Positions 9,294 through 19,167 of a DNA stretch of 21,461 bases are shown here, piece after piece. The notes beneath the pieces were generated by a model. That model did no database searches, was not told where the DNA came from, and was given only the letters and a program-made list of their open reading frames with translations. Origin of the DNA: Hypsibius dujardini (lineage: Eukaryota > Tardigrada > Eutardigrada > Parachela > Hypsibiidae); the NCBI GenBank assembly GCA_001579985.1, contig LRSR01004581.1, positions 1 through 21,461 of the forward strand. The letters are read 5' to 3'. A program made the translations under genes and the position numbers. Numbering within the stretch: position 1 is the first letter of the stretch; each line of letters opens with the position of its first letter.

Positions 9294-9689
9294 ATGCTTC
9301 AGCAAAGAGACTCTTTTTTATTTTGGATATTTCAGTTTGTTATTTTGGTCAACGTGGATGTGGCAATCGGAATAGTTTATAGGCATCTAGACAAGAATGT
9401 AACGTTTCAGCACGTTCTACAGGATTCTTCCAGCGGAGATTTATTCGTTTTGAGTCAGTGGAATGGAATTTTTGGTTTCACCGCCGAGCTGCAACTGAAG
9501 AAGTTTCGCAGGACCAGCGGATCACCCGTGATCAGAAATGTGGAAACACCGGCGGAGCAACAGGTGTTTCTGGCGATAACTCCCGCTGAGCGACGGTTAT
9601 TGGCCTGTTCTTTGGAATCCTGCGGCATTGCTAACCAAGGCAATGAAAGTAATAGTGATTTCTGGACATGGACTCGGCTGAATCGGACG
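9294..9689 (+). CDS. RTK exon 1, signal peptide and start of Sema
   Basis: 132 codons, donor ACG/GTGAGC, phase 0. Starts MLQQRDS followed by a long hydrophobic run (FLFWIFQFVILV), then the mature start near IVYRHLDKNVTF. N-glycosylation sequons NVT and NRT (the latter formed at the exon end). 12 of 132 residues differ from copy 1. Confidence 0.85.
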
Positions 9690-9888
9690 GTGAGCTAGGA
9701 AGAACATAAAATATTTTTTTAAGAGCAGATAAAAATTGCTTCCTGGGTGACAAGTAATCAGACGTCGAAAGACAGGGTAGAGAGACAAATAGACAAACAG
9801 GCAAACAGACAACAGACAGACATTTAGACAGGCAAGACAGGCAGACAGACAGACAGACAGACAGACAGACACACAGACACACAGACAC

Positions 9889-9924
<36 letters not shown>

Positions 9925-12900
9925 TTAAGCAGACAGACAAACAGATATGCAGACGAACAAATATGCAGACGAAGTTTACCCAGTTGATTTGTTTGCAGAA
10001 TGCAGCAAATGTTTTTACTCACAAAAACTTGTCGGTGCTGGCTACGAGCCACACTACAGAACGCTCAACCCTCGTCTACACGTCGTTCGAAACATCTGAG
10101 ACGTCCACTGCAGTCTTAAGTGCCCGAGAACTGCAGCCCGAATCGGGGACTTTCAGATTCACCAAACACCGGGGCTCAGACAATATTCTCACGGTTCATC
10201 CATCAATGCTTGAGACACACCCAGTCAAGCCAATCTTCTTGCAAGTCCTCACGAAGAAGAACCCCGAAAGCCGTCACAGCTACGGCTACCTCATCACCCT
10301 CCAACGCGATCCGCATTCCGAGGATCCGCAAAAATTTGTCACTCGAATTGGTCGTTTTTGTGCGGGCGATTCGAGTCTCAAGTCGTACAACGAAGTGACC
10401 ATTAAGTGTCAAGGCAGGTCCAGTCGTTCCCGCGTCCACAACATCGCGATGAGTGCCGCGATGGAAGAAGGCCCGGATGGGGAGCAGTATTTGGCGGTGG
10501 TGTTCGGACAGGGTCAGAAGACAGGTTGGGACGTGATGGGACCGGATTCCCGGGAGAATCACACGTATCTGTGTGTGTTCCCGTTGAAGACGGTCGACGC
10601 CCATTTCGACAATGAAGTCAAGCGTTGCTTTGAGAAGGGCGACGGCAACCTGTTGAAGTGGGCTTTGGGCGAGAAGAAAGAATGTCGGCCTAATAAGGTA
10701 TTTCGTATAGAGCATGTACTCTGTGGAAATTTTTTAAACGCCTTTTCAATTACTGTTTTTTTGCAAAATAAAAGAAATCGTTTACCCAATGTATAATTCT
10801 GCATTATATTATTTTTATTCCAATTGTTATTAGAGTTTTATGTTAATTCATTGATTTATTTATTATGCAGGATTTTTTTTATTATTCAACCAACGTGACG
10901 GGATCCTTCAAAGAACAGTACTGCCTGGAAGCGTGTAAGGAGACGATGAACGGTCTTATTGACGGTCGTACGCCCTTGACGGGCAAGGCTGTGGATACAT
11001 TCAGATATCCGATACGTGGACTACAACTGGTTCGCTCTCCAGTGACCGAAACGGGCCAGCGGAAGGTATTTTAAGACACGGCGAGGGGAGAGCAACCTTG
11101 ACATGGTACGATTACATTCTTTGTTATTGTCCTTTCTTTTTATTTAGACCTTAACGGCCTTGTTTGTAACCGGAGATCTTCTCCTTATGAAAGATCAGGT
11201 ACACCATTCGTTTGTCCCTCATTAGAGATGGCAAAAAGTAATTTAAAAAAACTAAGACTGACTATAGTATTAAAGATTTAATTTTGTTTTGTCCGGATTT
11301 GTTTTAATTTGTTTTGTCTTGTTTTATGGTTTTGGTTGGGGTTTTTTAAGGCCTTTTTGTTCCAGCTGGAAAGGACTTCCACTGTTCCAAGGGAGCTCGC
11401 TAGATTGCCAATTTATTCGTTCTTTCCAACGGCTCAGTTGACCACACCGATTCACTCCACCAGGAATGAGAATGGGACGCGATACACAATTCTGGCAGGG
11501 TCTGAGGTACGGACTACTAAAACGAGCGCAGCGCCCTCTATGACAATAAGATCTCACAAAAAAAATACCTTGTCCTAAGCAGCTGTTCCCGACTCACGAG
11601 CATTTAAAGTGCCGCCACTTACCTTAATCCGTATACCATCGACCTATACAAACAAAATTTCTTGGTAATTCCGCTTTCTAAACTCGATCACATCGGGAAG
11701 AGACAAAGACCAGTCGAAATCGATCGAGATCGAAACCCATCAAAAACCCATCAAAACCCATCACAAAACCGACTTGCCCTGCCTGTACGCGCGCGCAGCC
11801 AGTACGTTTAAAAAATGCACTTTGCACCTTTGCTCACCTTCTTACCCTACCATGAAGGGATCTGGTTCCGACTTGTAAGGTTGCCTTACTTGAGAAAAAA
11901 CGGAGATTCTATTATCAATTGGCGCGATTTGTTTTCAAGTGCCGGTTCATATATCATGATTTTACATTGAAGTTTCAGGCTGGAAATCACATCTAAGGTT
12001 TCCGAAAAAAATAAGGAAGAAAATGACCTACCGCTCCACTTTGTACTACAAACAGGGGCTTGATTGATTCATCAGCAATGTTACAAAGTTTTATTTATCT
12101 TAATACTTTTTTCATCATGTTTGTTTTGGTTGAAAAAAAATCCAATAATTTTTCTTATTTTGCAAGTTTGCCATTAAATTAAAAAAATAAGTTTACGTTC
12201 TGGAAAATATTATTTGGGATAGACAAAAAATTGAAACTTGGAAACCTTGCTGATGGATCAATCAATCAAGCCTCGGTCCATAACACGAAGCGGCGCTTTC
12301 GGACAGCTTGCACTCAGGCGTCGAAATTTTGCCTGCTGGTTGTTAAATTTGTTCCATGATTAATAAGGGTCTTTGCGCTGCAGATCGCTTCGTTAACGGT
12401 TGGCTGCGGACTTCACAGCGACGACTGTAGATCCTGCCTGGAACACTCACATAAAGCCCTGGCGTGTGTTTGGTGCCAAGACGCATGTGTCACGTCAAGA
12501 GACTGCGCGACCGGAGGTTCCCCTACGACCGTGTGCCCATTCACGACCACCACAGTGAGTCTCACTAGAGCCTGCATAAAGTATTGAACACTGGGACAGA
12601 TCATAAAATTGATTTTGCAATTTAAATTTATTAACGTTTTGTTACAAAACACAATGTCGGTTGATTGATTGATGGATTAAGGGGACGGAGCAAGCACTGA
12701 TTTATTGATTGGTTGATTGCCTTGCAACATCGGAACCTTCTCATCTTATCGAACCATTTTTGTGAAATATTTGAAGTCAAGATAGCATGTAGAAATCAAT
12801 CGAACGTGCAAGAGAACAGTTTTACTCGGTTATCCATTTTCGAACGATTTTATGCATCAACTGAAAATGAAGGATTTAATTTAAATAATATAAACAAACC

Positions 12901-15900
12901 AAAACGAGCATTGTAATTTTAGTTTTAGTTTAATTTAAATACATTCTGGAGGCAACTTTGATTCCAACTCTGATATCACATCAAATTTCGCAATTTTTAT
13001 TTAATTTAAACGCACGAGTTCGACTTGACCAAATTCACAAAAAACTGACGTTTTTGTACGTTAAGAGTACCTAATGATTGGTTTCGACTTAGACCACGCC
13101 CCTTCCGACCACGCCCATTTTGTCTACAATCTCTTTGACCACGCCCTCTTTGGACACGCCTTCTTCAGCCACGCCCACTTCTTCAGCCACACCCAATTCA
13201 GCCACGCCCACTTCCTCAGCCACACCCATTTTAGCCACGACCACTTTTTCGACCACGCCCACTCCTTCAGCCACGACCACTTCTTCGACCACGTCCATTT
13301 TGACCACACTCGCCTCGAACACGCCTTCCTCAGCCACACCCATTTCTTCAGCCACGTCCATTTTGGCCACGTCCTCTTCGACCGGCGCGTTGTTTTTGGA
13401 AGGCGCAACCTTGTCACCCTTGAAGTCCGCGGATAGCAGCAACATTCTTCTCATCTCCAGCCTTGCCTGCGGGGTATCCCTTCTAATGCTGGCGCTGGTC
13501 GCAGGGTTCACCTACTATAACCGCGAGAAGAGCTGGGCCCAGAGCTTCCTCCACGTTTGTCGGTCCAAATCGAGCAGTCATCACCAGGCCCACCTGGCAT
13601 TGAGCTTGGACAGGGAGGATGGGGCACCATTCATGATGCAGACGAGCAGTAGCTTTGGCAGCCCGACCGGTTTTGGCAACGACTGTACACCAATGTCAAA
13701 TCGCGGTTGGTGAACCCCCCCCCCCACACAACAACAAACATGTTAAATATTGTTAAATTAAAAATTAAAAGTATGAATTGAATAGCGTATTATTAAGCTA
13801 GATATTTAACTATTGAAGAACTGGCTAGTAAGGTTTATATGTTTCAAATTGTTAGCTGCTTCACAAACCGATATTTCAAATTTGAAGAACTTGCATTAAA
13901 CGTTAGATGAATACGTAATTGGTGAATAAAATGGTTACCCGGAGATCGTTGCAGTGTATGATGTTAAAATGGAGGAGCTGCGTGCGTCCGCTTTACCAAC
14001 AAAAATAACAGACTCGATGATCAACGAAATTGTCCAGCGATTGGGACTGCAACAATACGTGATCAGCGAATCGCGACTGGTGCAGCACGAACTCATCGGT
14101 GAAGGTAAGGAGTCAATTTTCAATGGAAATAAACAATTATTTTCTTTTCTCTTGACAATTTCATTTGTTCGGAAGATACAAATGAGTTTTGCAAACTTTT
14201 TGGCCATTCCCAAAAACTCGAAAATGACACGTGACCTCATCATAGACGTTTGGGTATTCTTCTCAAAACTTTATTCGACAAAGCTTTTCCGATTGAATTG
14301 GTTTTGGGTTTTTCAGGTGCATTTTGTAAATTCACATATTCGGTGTCAGACTCTAGGCCTAACAATCCATCCATTTAATATTCATTAGTTTTATGAACTT
14401 CTGTGTGTCGATCCACTTTGTCTGTTTGTTGTTTGTCCGTTTACGTAATATAGTGTCTTACAAAGTCGTTAGGTAATCTATGAATGTGAATGTGTGTTTA
14501 TTGATTTATTTGTCGCGACTAGCTATATCATTGAGTAGCTATTATCATTATTATTAGTTGTACATTATATCGTAGTTGTCTTCTTCCATTAGCTACTTCT
14601 TTCTCTTTCCATTCACCTTTGGCTACCTCGTTTCTCTCTCGTCTCTTGTCTTCTGTAGTATATAATCTGATGTACGAGTGACAGTCCGAACAGTCCGAAC
14701 AGTCCGAACAGTCCGAACAGTCCGAACAGTCCGAACAGTCCATAGGAATATTCTCTATTCTCTTTTCTCTTCTATCTCTATTCTTTCCTTTCGTGCTACG
14801 CTGCATATCTAAACAGAAATGCGACTATTTGTCACTCCCGTGGCCGAAGCCTTTTCATATTTAGAAAAACCAGAAGTTATGGGCCGTTGAATGTGCAAGA
14901 TTTTGTGGGTGTGATGTTTCGCATTCAAACTACAAACTTCGTTTTCGCGCATTTTGCAGGGCATTACGGGAGCGTGTATCGGGGCACGCTCTACTTCACC
15001 GGAGGCAGTACTGACCACATCATCGTGGCCATCAAATGCCTTCGACGTACGTATTACGAATAAGATATACTTGTACTAATGAGCGATATACTAATAATAT
15101 AATATATAATGTACTAATGAACGATATATGAATCATGATCAAAACATACCTGAAAAATAAGAGGACTTTTGCGCGAGTAAATTTACATCTCCAGACGTGC
15201 CCCTCCCCCCTCCGATGCACTTTTCGATTACTTTTAGAGTTAATATTTTCATTGGAGAAATGTGTCTCGTATATGGAAGCTACGTGCAATCCTTTTCTTT
15301 ACGCGGATTGATTCTACAGAGCGGCACTTGAATTCACCGGCGGCAGTGCAACGCTTCCTGGCCGAGTGCGCCGTGATGGTGAAGCTCTCCCATGAGAATG
15401 TGATGCGGCTGGAGGGGATCTGCCTGAGCAGCGGACCCGCCATGAGTCCGCAGCTGGTGCTGCCGTTCCACAAACACGGTGACCTTCACACATTCATATC
15501 CCGCCAACCGGTACGAAGAGGCCGTCCGGTGTCCTTGCTTGATTCTGGCTTCACCATGAATCCACCAACACAGTCGGCACTTCTCCTTACTGCGCTGAAA
15601 TAAAAACATTCCTTGAAACAGTCCGGCAATGTTGCAGTGCGAAATGAAGTTTGTTTTTTGTGTCGCTTCAGGTACCTCTTCCAGCGTATAAGGTTCTGGA
15701 TTATGCGCTGCAGATCGCGAAGGGGATGCGTTACCTGTCGGAGCTGCCGTACCAAAGGATCGTTCACCGCGATCTGGCCACGCGCAATTGCATGTGAGTG
15801 CTTTTTTTAATAATTTCACAAAACGAAGTGAAAACGAAGTGAAAACAGAAAGTCATTTAGATTTTCAAAGTTGCATGATGAAGATGTTTGCTTTGTAATT

Positions 15901-17086
15901 GAGGCTGGACGAAAATGGGAGAGTCGTGATAGCGGATTTCGGACTGTCCCGAGAGGTCCAGGAGTCTCCTGATTTGACGTACCTCTCCATCCATGACCAG
16001 TGCATGCCTGTTCGTTGGTTAGCTCCGGAGTGCTTCGAGCACGGCCAATACAGCGCTAAATCAGACGTGGTAAGGCGTTCCAGGGCAACCCGGCGCTTTG
16101 AAATCAACCAAAAATCTCGCCGGGTCGCCAGCCGCGGTGGCCTTGGATGATTGTTATCGTGTCCCGGTCTGATTTTTTATAACTCCTTCTTGAGTTGGCA
16201 AACTTTAATCTTTTTCAGTTTTTCAGAAAAAAATTCTTTGACGTCATCGGACGTAGTTGTTCCTCTCGGGCACTCTTTTGATAACTTTGAATGACAAATA
16301 TCTTCTGATTAAACTCGTTTTGCACTTCTCGGATAAGTATTTAAACTTGCAACCTTTAAAATTCAACGTTTTCAGCTGACTGGTTTAGTTACAGAGAAAA
16401 GTGTGAGAAGCTCAGCGACCCAAGTTCATCCCATCCCAAAATAAGTTTTTTTCTCGGTTCTTACCTCTTCTTCTCCGTAATGCATTTTGCTAACTCAAAA
16501 CGCTGAATTTCGTTTGAAATTTTTGCCAACTCAACAAGGAGTCATAAAAAAATAGATTGCAACACGAAAACAATCATCCATGGTCCCTGCGGCTGGCGAC
16601 CCGGCGACCCGGCGACCCGGCGAGATTTCTGGTTGATTTCTGGTTGAAACAACGATCCTTGTGAGCTGAACGTTGATTTTGTAAATGTGTTTTCTCTTTT
16701 AGTGGAGTTTCGGGGTCGTCCTGTGGGAGCTCCACGAACAAGGCCAGGCCCCCTACGCGTCTCTAATTCAAGGACCGATGCATTTGCTCGCAGAGCGAAT
16801 CCGAGTCTACGTCATGTCCGGCGGTCGGCTGACTCAACCGACTTCCTGTTCCGACGATCTGTAAATATATTTGATCTTTAAAAGGCGTCAAGGGTTCGTC
16901 AAGGGTGCGTGAGGGGGAAAAGTAGAATGACTCTTTCGGGTCGCGCTTTTCAGATATCATCTCATGCTGCATTGCTGGTCGCGACAGCCGGAACACCGGC
17001 CGGATTTCGAGGAGATTTGGGTGGCCTTGAACGCGCTGATGAAGCGTGAACCGGTCGACCGGGAAGGCTACATGCTTCCAAGGTGA
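9294..17086 (+). CDS. Met/RON-like receptor tyrosine kinase: Sema-PSI-stalk-TM-kinase (14 exons)
   Basis: Predicted exons: 9294-9689, 9999-10697, 10871-11065, 11148-11198, 11366-11506, 12384-12554, 13093-13705, 13955-14104, 14960-15046, 15320-15510, 15672-15793, 15904-16069, 16703-16860 and 16954-17086. The sum is 3273 nt, 1090 aa, in frame at all junctions. Order: signal peptide 1-25, Sema about 27-494, PSI about 502-545, Thr/Ser/Pro stalk about 550-645, transmembrane about 669-693, juxtamembrane, kinase about 795-1075, short tail. Kinase landmarks: GEGHYGSV loop, AIK Lys831, helix-C Glu850, HRDLATRN with Asp932, DFG Asp950, APE and SDVWSFGV. The VLPFHKHGDLHTF stretch is typical of the Met and TAM (Axl) kinases; the Sema domain favours Met/RON. 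It would autophosphorylate after ligand-driven dimerisation at the plasma membrane. IPT repeats of vertebrate Met are absent. The tail holds one Tyr (GYMLP) and no double docking site. The exon 7/8 junction is the least certain. Confidence 0.85.
9770..9970. repeat. (CAGA)n microsatellite in RTK intron 1
   Basis: CAGA units with CACAGA and CAAA variants, longer than the matching array in copy 1 (3091-3210). The last about 30 bases before exon 2 are almost the same in both copies. Confidence 0.92.
9999..10697 (+). CDS. RTK exon 2, core of the Sema domain
   Basis: 233 codons, acceptor TTTGCAG, donor AAG/GTATTT, phase 0. Only 6 residues differ from copy 1 (3239-3937). The high identity continues about 50 bases into intron 2 and then falls off. 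Confidence 0.88.
10871..11065 (+). CDS. RTK exon 3, Sema domain
   Basis: 65 codons, acceptor TATGCAG, donor AAG/GTATTT, phase 0. Contains YCLEACKE with two Cys; copy 1 has Trp in place of the second (codon 4218-4220). Eight residues differ from copy 1. Confidence 0.85.
11148..11198 (+). CDS. RTK exon 4, Sema domain, 17 codons
   Basis: Very short exon with acceptor TATTTAG and donor CAG/GTACAC. Encodes TLTALFVTGDLLLMKDQ, identical in copy 1 at 4433-4483. It resembles a propeller strand. Confidence 0.8.
11366..11506 (+). CDS. RTK exon 5, end of the Sema domain
   Basis: 47 codons, acceptor TTCCAG, donor GAG/GTACGG, phase 0. Contains the NGTRYTILAGSE stretch. It is the most diverged ectodomain exon, with 9 of 47 residues different from copy 1 (4707-4847). 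Confidence 0.82.
11548..12186. other. about 0.6-kb segment of RTK intron 5 absent from copy 1
   Basis: Intron 5 is 877 bp here and 299 bp in copy 1. Homology to copy 1 stops after GCGCCCTCTATGA and resumes at ATAAGTTTACGTTCTGG. The extra segment has a short CCCATCAAAA-type repeat near 11735-11765 but no terminal inverted repeats that I can see. It may be an insertion here or a deletion in copy 1. Confidence 0.65.
12384..12554 (+). CDS. RTK exon 6, PSI domain
   Basis: 57 codons, acceptor CTGCAG, donor ACA/GTGAGT, phase 0. Eight Cys in PSI spacing (CGLHSDDCRSC, CVWCQDAC, then DC and VC), ending in a Thr run. Confidence 0.88.
13093..13705 (+). CDS. RTK exon 7, mucin-like stalk, transmembrane segment and juxtamembrane region
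   Basis: Acceptor CGACTTAG directly before ACC ACG CCC; a CTAAT branch-point-like motif lies about 17 bases upstream. The first about 95 residues are Thr/Ser/Pro/Ala repeats. The transmembrane helix ILLISSLACGVSLLMLALVA starts at 13444. A charged stop-transfer stretch NREKSW follows, then a Ser/His-rich cytoplasmic segment. The end at 13705 is set by the phase of exon 8. The donor there (G/GTTGGT) is weak. A better-looking donor at 13710 (GTGAAC) would break the frame with the only good acceptor. Read-through gives a stop at 13711-13713, followed by a C run. Confidence 0.75.
13955..14104 (+). CDS. RTK exon 8, juxtamembrane and start of the kinase
   Basis: Acceptor GTTGCAG, donor AAG/GTAAGG, with a split Gly codon at the end. 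Encodes MINEIVQRLGL, then RLVQHELIGEG, which is the first half of the glycine-rich loop, in the manner of Met-family kinases. Confidence 0.85.
14682..14741. repeat. 9-bp minisatellite in RTK intron 8
   Basis: Six perfect tandem units of CAGTCCGAA at 14682-14735, plus a partial unit. The 92-codon minus ORF with SDC repeats over it is an artefact of the repeat. Confidence 0.95.
14960..15046 (+). CDS. RTK exon 9, kinase N-lobe with the ATP lysine
   Basis: Acceptor TTTTGCAG, donor C/GTACGT. Completes the loop as GEG-HYGSVYRG and includes VAIK with the ATP-binding Lys831. Ends after LR with a split Gln codon. Confidence 0.88.
15320..15510 (+). CDS. RTK exon 10, helix C and hinge
   Basis: Acceptor TCTACAG, donor CCG/GTACGA. 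Encodes RFLAECAVMVKLSHENV with helix-C Glu850, then LEGICL and the hinge LVLPFHKHGDLHTFI, closely matching Met/Axl-type kinases. Confidence 0.9.
15672..15793 (+). CDS. RTK exon 11, catalytic loop
   Basis: Acceptor CTTCAG, donor AT/GTGAGT with a split Met codon. Encodes ALQIAKGMRYL and the catalytic loop IVHRDLATRNC, with Asp932 and Asn937. Confidence 0.92.
15904..16069 (+). CDS. RTK exon 12, DFG and activation loop
   Basis: Acceptor AATTGAG, donor GTG/GTAAGG. Encodes MLDENGRVVIADFGLSRE, a short activation loop with one Tyr (Y965 in LTYLSIH), then MPVRWLAPE and KSDV. Met has two adjacent Tyr and a loop about three residues longer. Confidence 0.92.
16100..16640. mobile_element. foldback/MITE-like element in RTK intron 12
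   Basis: About 540 bp. The left arm at 16100-16203 and the right arm at about 16522-16640 are inverted copies of each other over roughly 100 bases. They share GAAATCAACC, ATCTCGCCGGGTCGCC, GATGATTGTT and GAGTTGGCAAA in the same order. The right arm carries extra CGACCCGG units near 16597-16622. No coding capacity lies inside and no clear target-site duplication outside. The pattern fits a non-autonomous inverted-repeat transposon. Confidence 0.75.
16703..16860 (+). CDS. RTK exon 13, kinase C-lobe
   Basis: Acceptor TCTTTTAG, donor CT/GTAAAT. Starts exactly at WSFGVVLWEL, so the SDV/WSFGV motif is split by intron 12. Continues with PYASL and the GGRLTQP motif, then CSDDL. It has a few more residues than usual between PY and GGRL. 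Confidence 0.9.
16954..17086 (+). CDS. RTK exon 14, end of kinase, tail and stop
   Basis: Acceptor CTTTTCAG. Encodes YHLMLHCWSRQPEHRPDFEEI, the conserved CW..xP..RP end of tyrosine kinases. A tail of about 16 residues ends GYMLPR and TGA. Confidence 0.9.
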
Positions 17087-17466
17087 AACTTCCAACAACG
17101 ACCGGGAAATTTCCTTTTCGTCATTTCGGACATTTTTTATTTATATTTTACCACAAAATGTTTGATTTTAAAATATACATCAAAAGTGTTTGATTTTCTC
17201 CTGTTCTACAAATATCGTCTCTCATCTCAATCTCAATTCCTGTGCTCCCGTGCATCTTGTTAAGTTATTGGCATTTAATTTATCAAGTGGAAGACGTTTT
17301 TCTTTGATCTTACTCGTGTGTGTCTTGTCGCGGGCATGTCACGTTCCTTTCGACCTAGTTCACTTCATTACTAATACTGATATGAGATCACTGGTGTGTT
17401 AGGTCTACCCACCGTAAGTTGGATAGTTAACAAGTTTATTAGACTGATAGTAAAGACTGTTAGAGA

Positions 17467-17472
17467 AATAAA
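17467..17472 (+). promoter_or_regulatory. candidate RTK poly(A) signal
   Basis: AATAAA, 380 bases after the RTK stop, with a second one at 17511-17516. Spacing is plausible for a 3' UTR; not proven. Confidence 0.4.
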
Positions 17473-18296
17473 CTGAAAGGAAGGAAAGAGGAAGTAGAAC
17501 TGCGCGTAGAAATAAAAAACACATTATTATATAGTAATGTTTTAACTATAGAAATGAAGGCAAATAGCACATACATCAGAATAGGGTTAACAGAGTAGAC
17601 AGAGTTACAAACTAAGTATGATACTCGTGAGTTGAAGACCTATAATGATTGGATATGAGGACTTGTTGGGCGTGGTCCAACAGGTGTGATCATGTTTTTA
17701 GTCACAGTTTTCGGCCCCTTTGTTCTGGGCTTTAACCCTGGGAACGCACGTTCCGTTCTGTTCTTTGAGGAGCTCCGCTTCCCGTCGTACTTAAGGCCGA
17801 GCTTTCTCTCTTGTAAAAGGGACAACTTTTCAGTCTCTTTTCTTCACGGCTACCGAAGAGTCCTTTCTTCCTGACTTCCATGATTCAACATGACTCGCAT
17901 GTAACGTTATACTAATATGTTTACGTGAGCCGCCGTATCAGTCTGAATATCTCGAATCTTTATAATGAAGAAGGCAATTTCATTTGAGACCCGGCCATAA
18001 AATTGGCCGAAATACTTGTCGGAAAGTCGAAAGGGGCGGGGTCAGCGACCAATCGTCCCTCCCACCGAAATATATGACCAATATTCCAACAATCGCGTAA
18101 AAAAAAGGGGAGAAGAAGAGTATTAAAGAAAGGTCACGCATCACAACTGCTGTTGCTCTAAAGTGTACCGCGCAGCCGATAAAAACAAGCCAAGGCGAGG
18201 AAGTAGTCATCAAAACGGTAAAAGAGATAAAACAGTGCTCTGAAAAACAGGAGAGGAAAAAAAAACAAATAAAAGCCCGCAAAGATAAGAACCAGA

Positions 18297-18368
18297 AACA
18301 CACACAGACACACAGACAGACACACAGACACAGACACACAGACACGCAGACACGCAGACACAGACACA
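18297..18368. repeat. (CACAGA)n low-complexity array
   Basis: CACAGACA and CACGCAGA units. Minus-strand ORFs across it give Cys/Val/Leu runs and are artefacts. Confidence 0.85.
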
Positions 18369-18677
18369 ACCCTAACACGAAGCTTTGAGATCGCGTTCAC
18401 ACCACACCGTAAAAAGAGGCGAATCAGTTCGAGACCTGCATGTGCATGTGGGATTAAGAGGACAGCTGCCAGAGTTGTCCCGCACAAAAACCCCAAAATG
18501 ACATGACCCACGAAACTGACGACGACGATGATGACGCACTGCATATCGCTTCCAGTTGATTGACGACCACACCTTTCCTCCACAGACCTTCCTCCCAGGG
18601 AGACGGAACAGCGAACGAACGAGCGCAGGAGGGATCACAATGTATCAGCAATATCAGACGACGATCGGGCTTCACAC

Positions 18678-18757
18678 GGTGGAGAAAGGTCACGGTGGAG
18701 AAAGGTCACGGCGGAGAAAGGTCACGGTGGAAAAAGGTCACGGTGAAGAAAGGTACA
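18678..18757. repeat. five 16-bp tandem units carrying AGGTCA
   Basis: Units of GGTGGAGAAAGGTCAC with few changes. Four contain AGGTCA and the fifth AGGTAC. AGGTCA is the half-site core for many nuclear receptors, but a repeat this short can arise by slippage. Confidence 0.9.
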
Positions 18758-19105
18758 CACAGTGGAGGGGAAGGAGAGTCCCTGGATGCAGGTAGGATGA
18801 CCAAGAGAGGGACGCCGATCTTCTCCCTCGGGAAGTCCACGAGATGGAGGAGAAAGAAGAAGAGGAGGGGGGGATAATTTTAAACAGTCCAATTTTAGAT
18901 GGCTGAAGGGGAAAATTTGTTGAGCGGAGATTTGGGCTGTGCTGAATGGACACTCCTCCTTTGGTCAGGTGGAATATTTGGTCTGTCTGCTTAGGAGTAG
19001 GGAAGGTCCATAACAAATCGCATAGTTTTCCAGACCGTCTGAGGTTCTCCGTGGTGTGTGTGTGTGTGTTGTCCTGGGTGCGTGGGCGGGTGCGAGCCAG
19101 CGAGA

Positions 19106-19167
19106 TCAAGAACAACCACATGAGTCTACTGACATGTTTGGCAGTAAACTTCTGTGCACAGAGCCAT
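19106..19167 (-). CDS. activin-like last exon, C-terminus and stop
   Basis: Acceptor CTCCTACAG. Completes an Asp codon, then GSVHRSLLPNMSVDSCGCS and TGA at 19108-19106. NM.VDSCGCS is the classical end of activin-type ligands. Confidence 0.9.

Larger units (their letters stand above)
17087..19105. other. spacer between convergent RTK and activin-like genes
   Basis: Expected to hold the 3' UTRs of both genes. Poly(A) signal candidates for the RTK are at 17467-17472 and 17511-17516. A (CACAGA)n array lies at about 18297-18368 and a 16-bp minisatellite at 18678-18757. Longer minus-strand ORFs here are repeat-driven or have no family resemblance, and I saw no exon. Confidence 0.6.

Noticed and set aside
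11735-11765. CCCATCAAAA repeats considered as a terminal repeat of a mobile element
   Set aside because: Only three short imperfect units in the middle of the segment, with no inverted partner at its ends.
13089-13511. Minus-strand Val/Glu/Ala-rich ORF resembling a coiled coil, and its twin at 5970-6218
   Set aside because: Complement of the repetitive stalk codons; periodicity comes from the sense repeats.
15262-15603. Continuous plus-strand ORF as a stand-alone protein
   Set aside because: It is RTK exon 10 extended into both introns. The splice sites at 15320 and 15510 keep the kinase frame.
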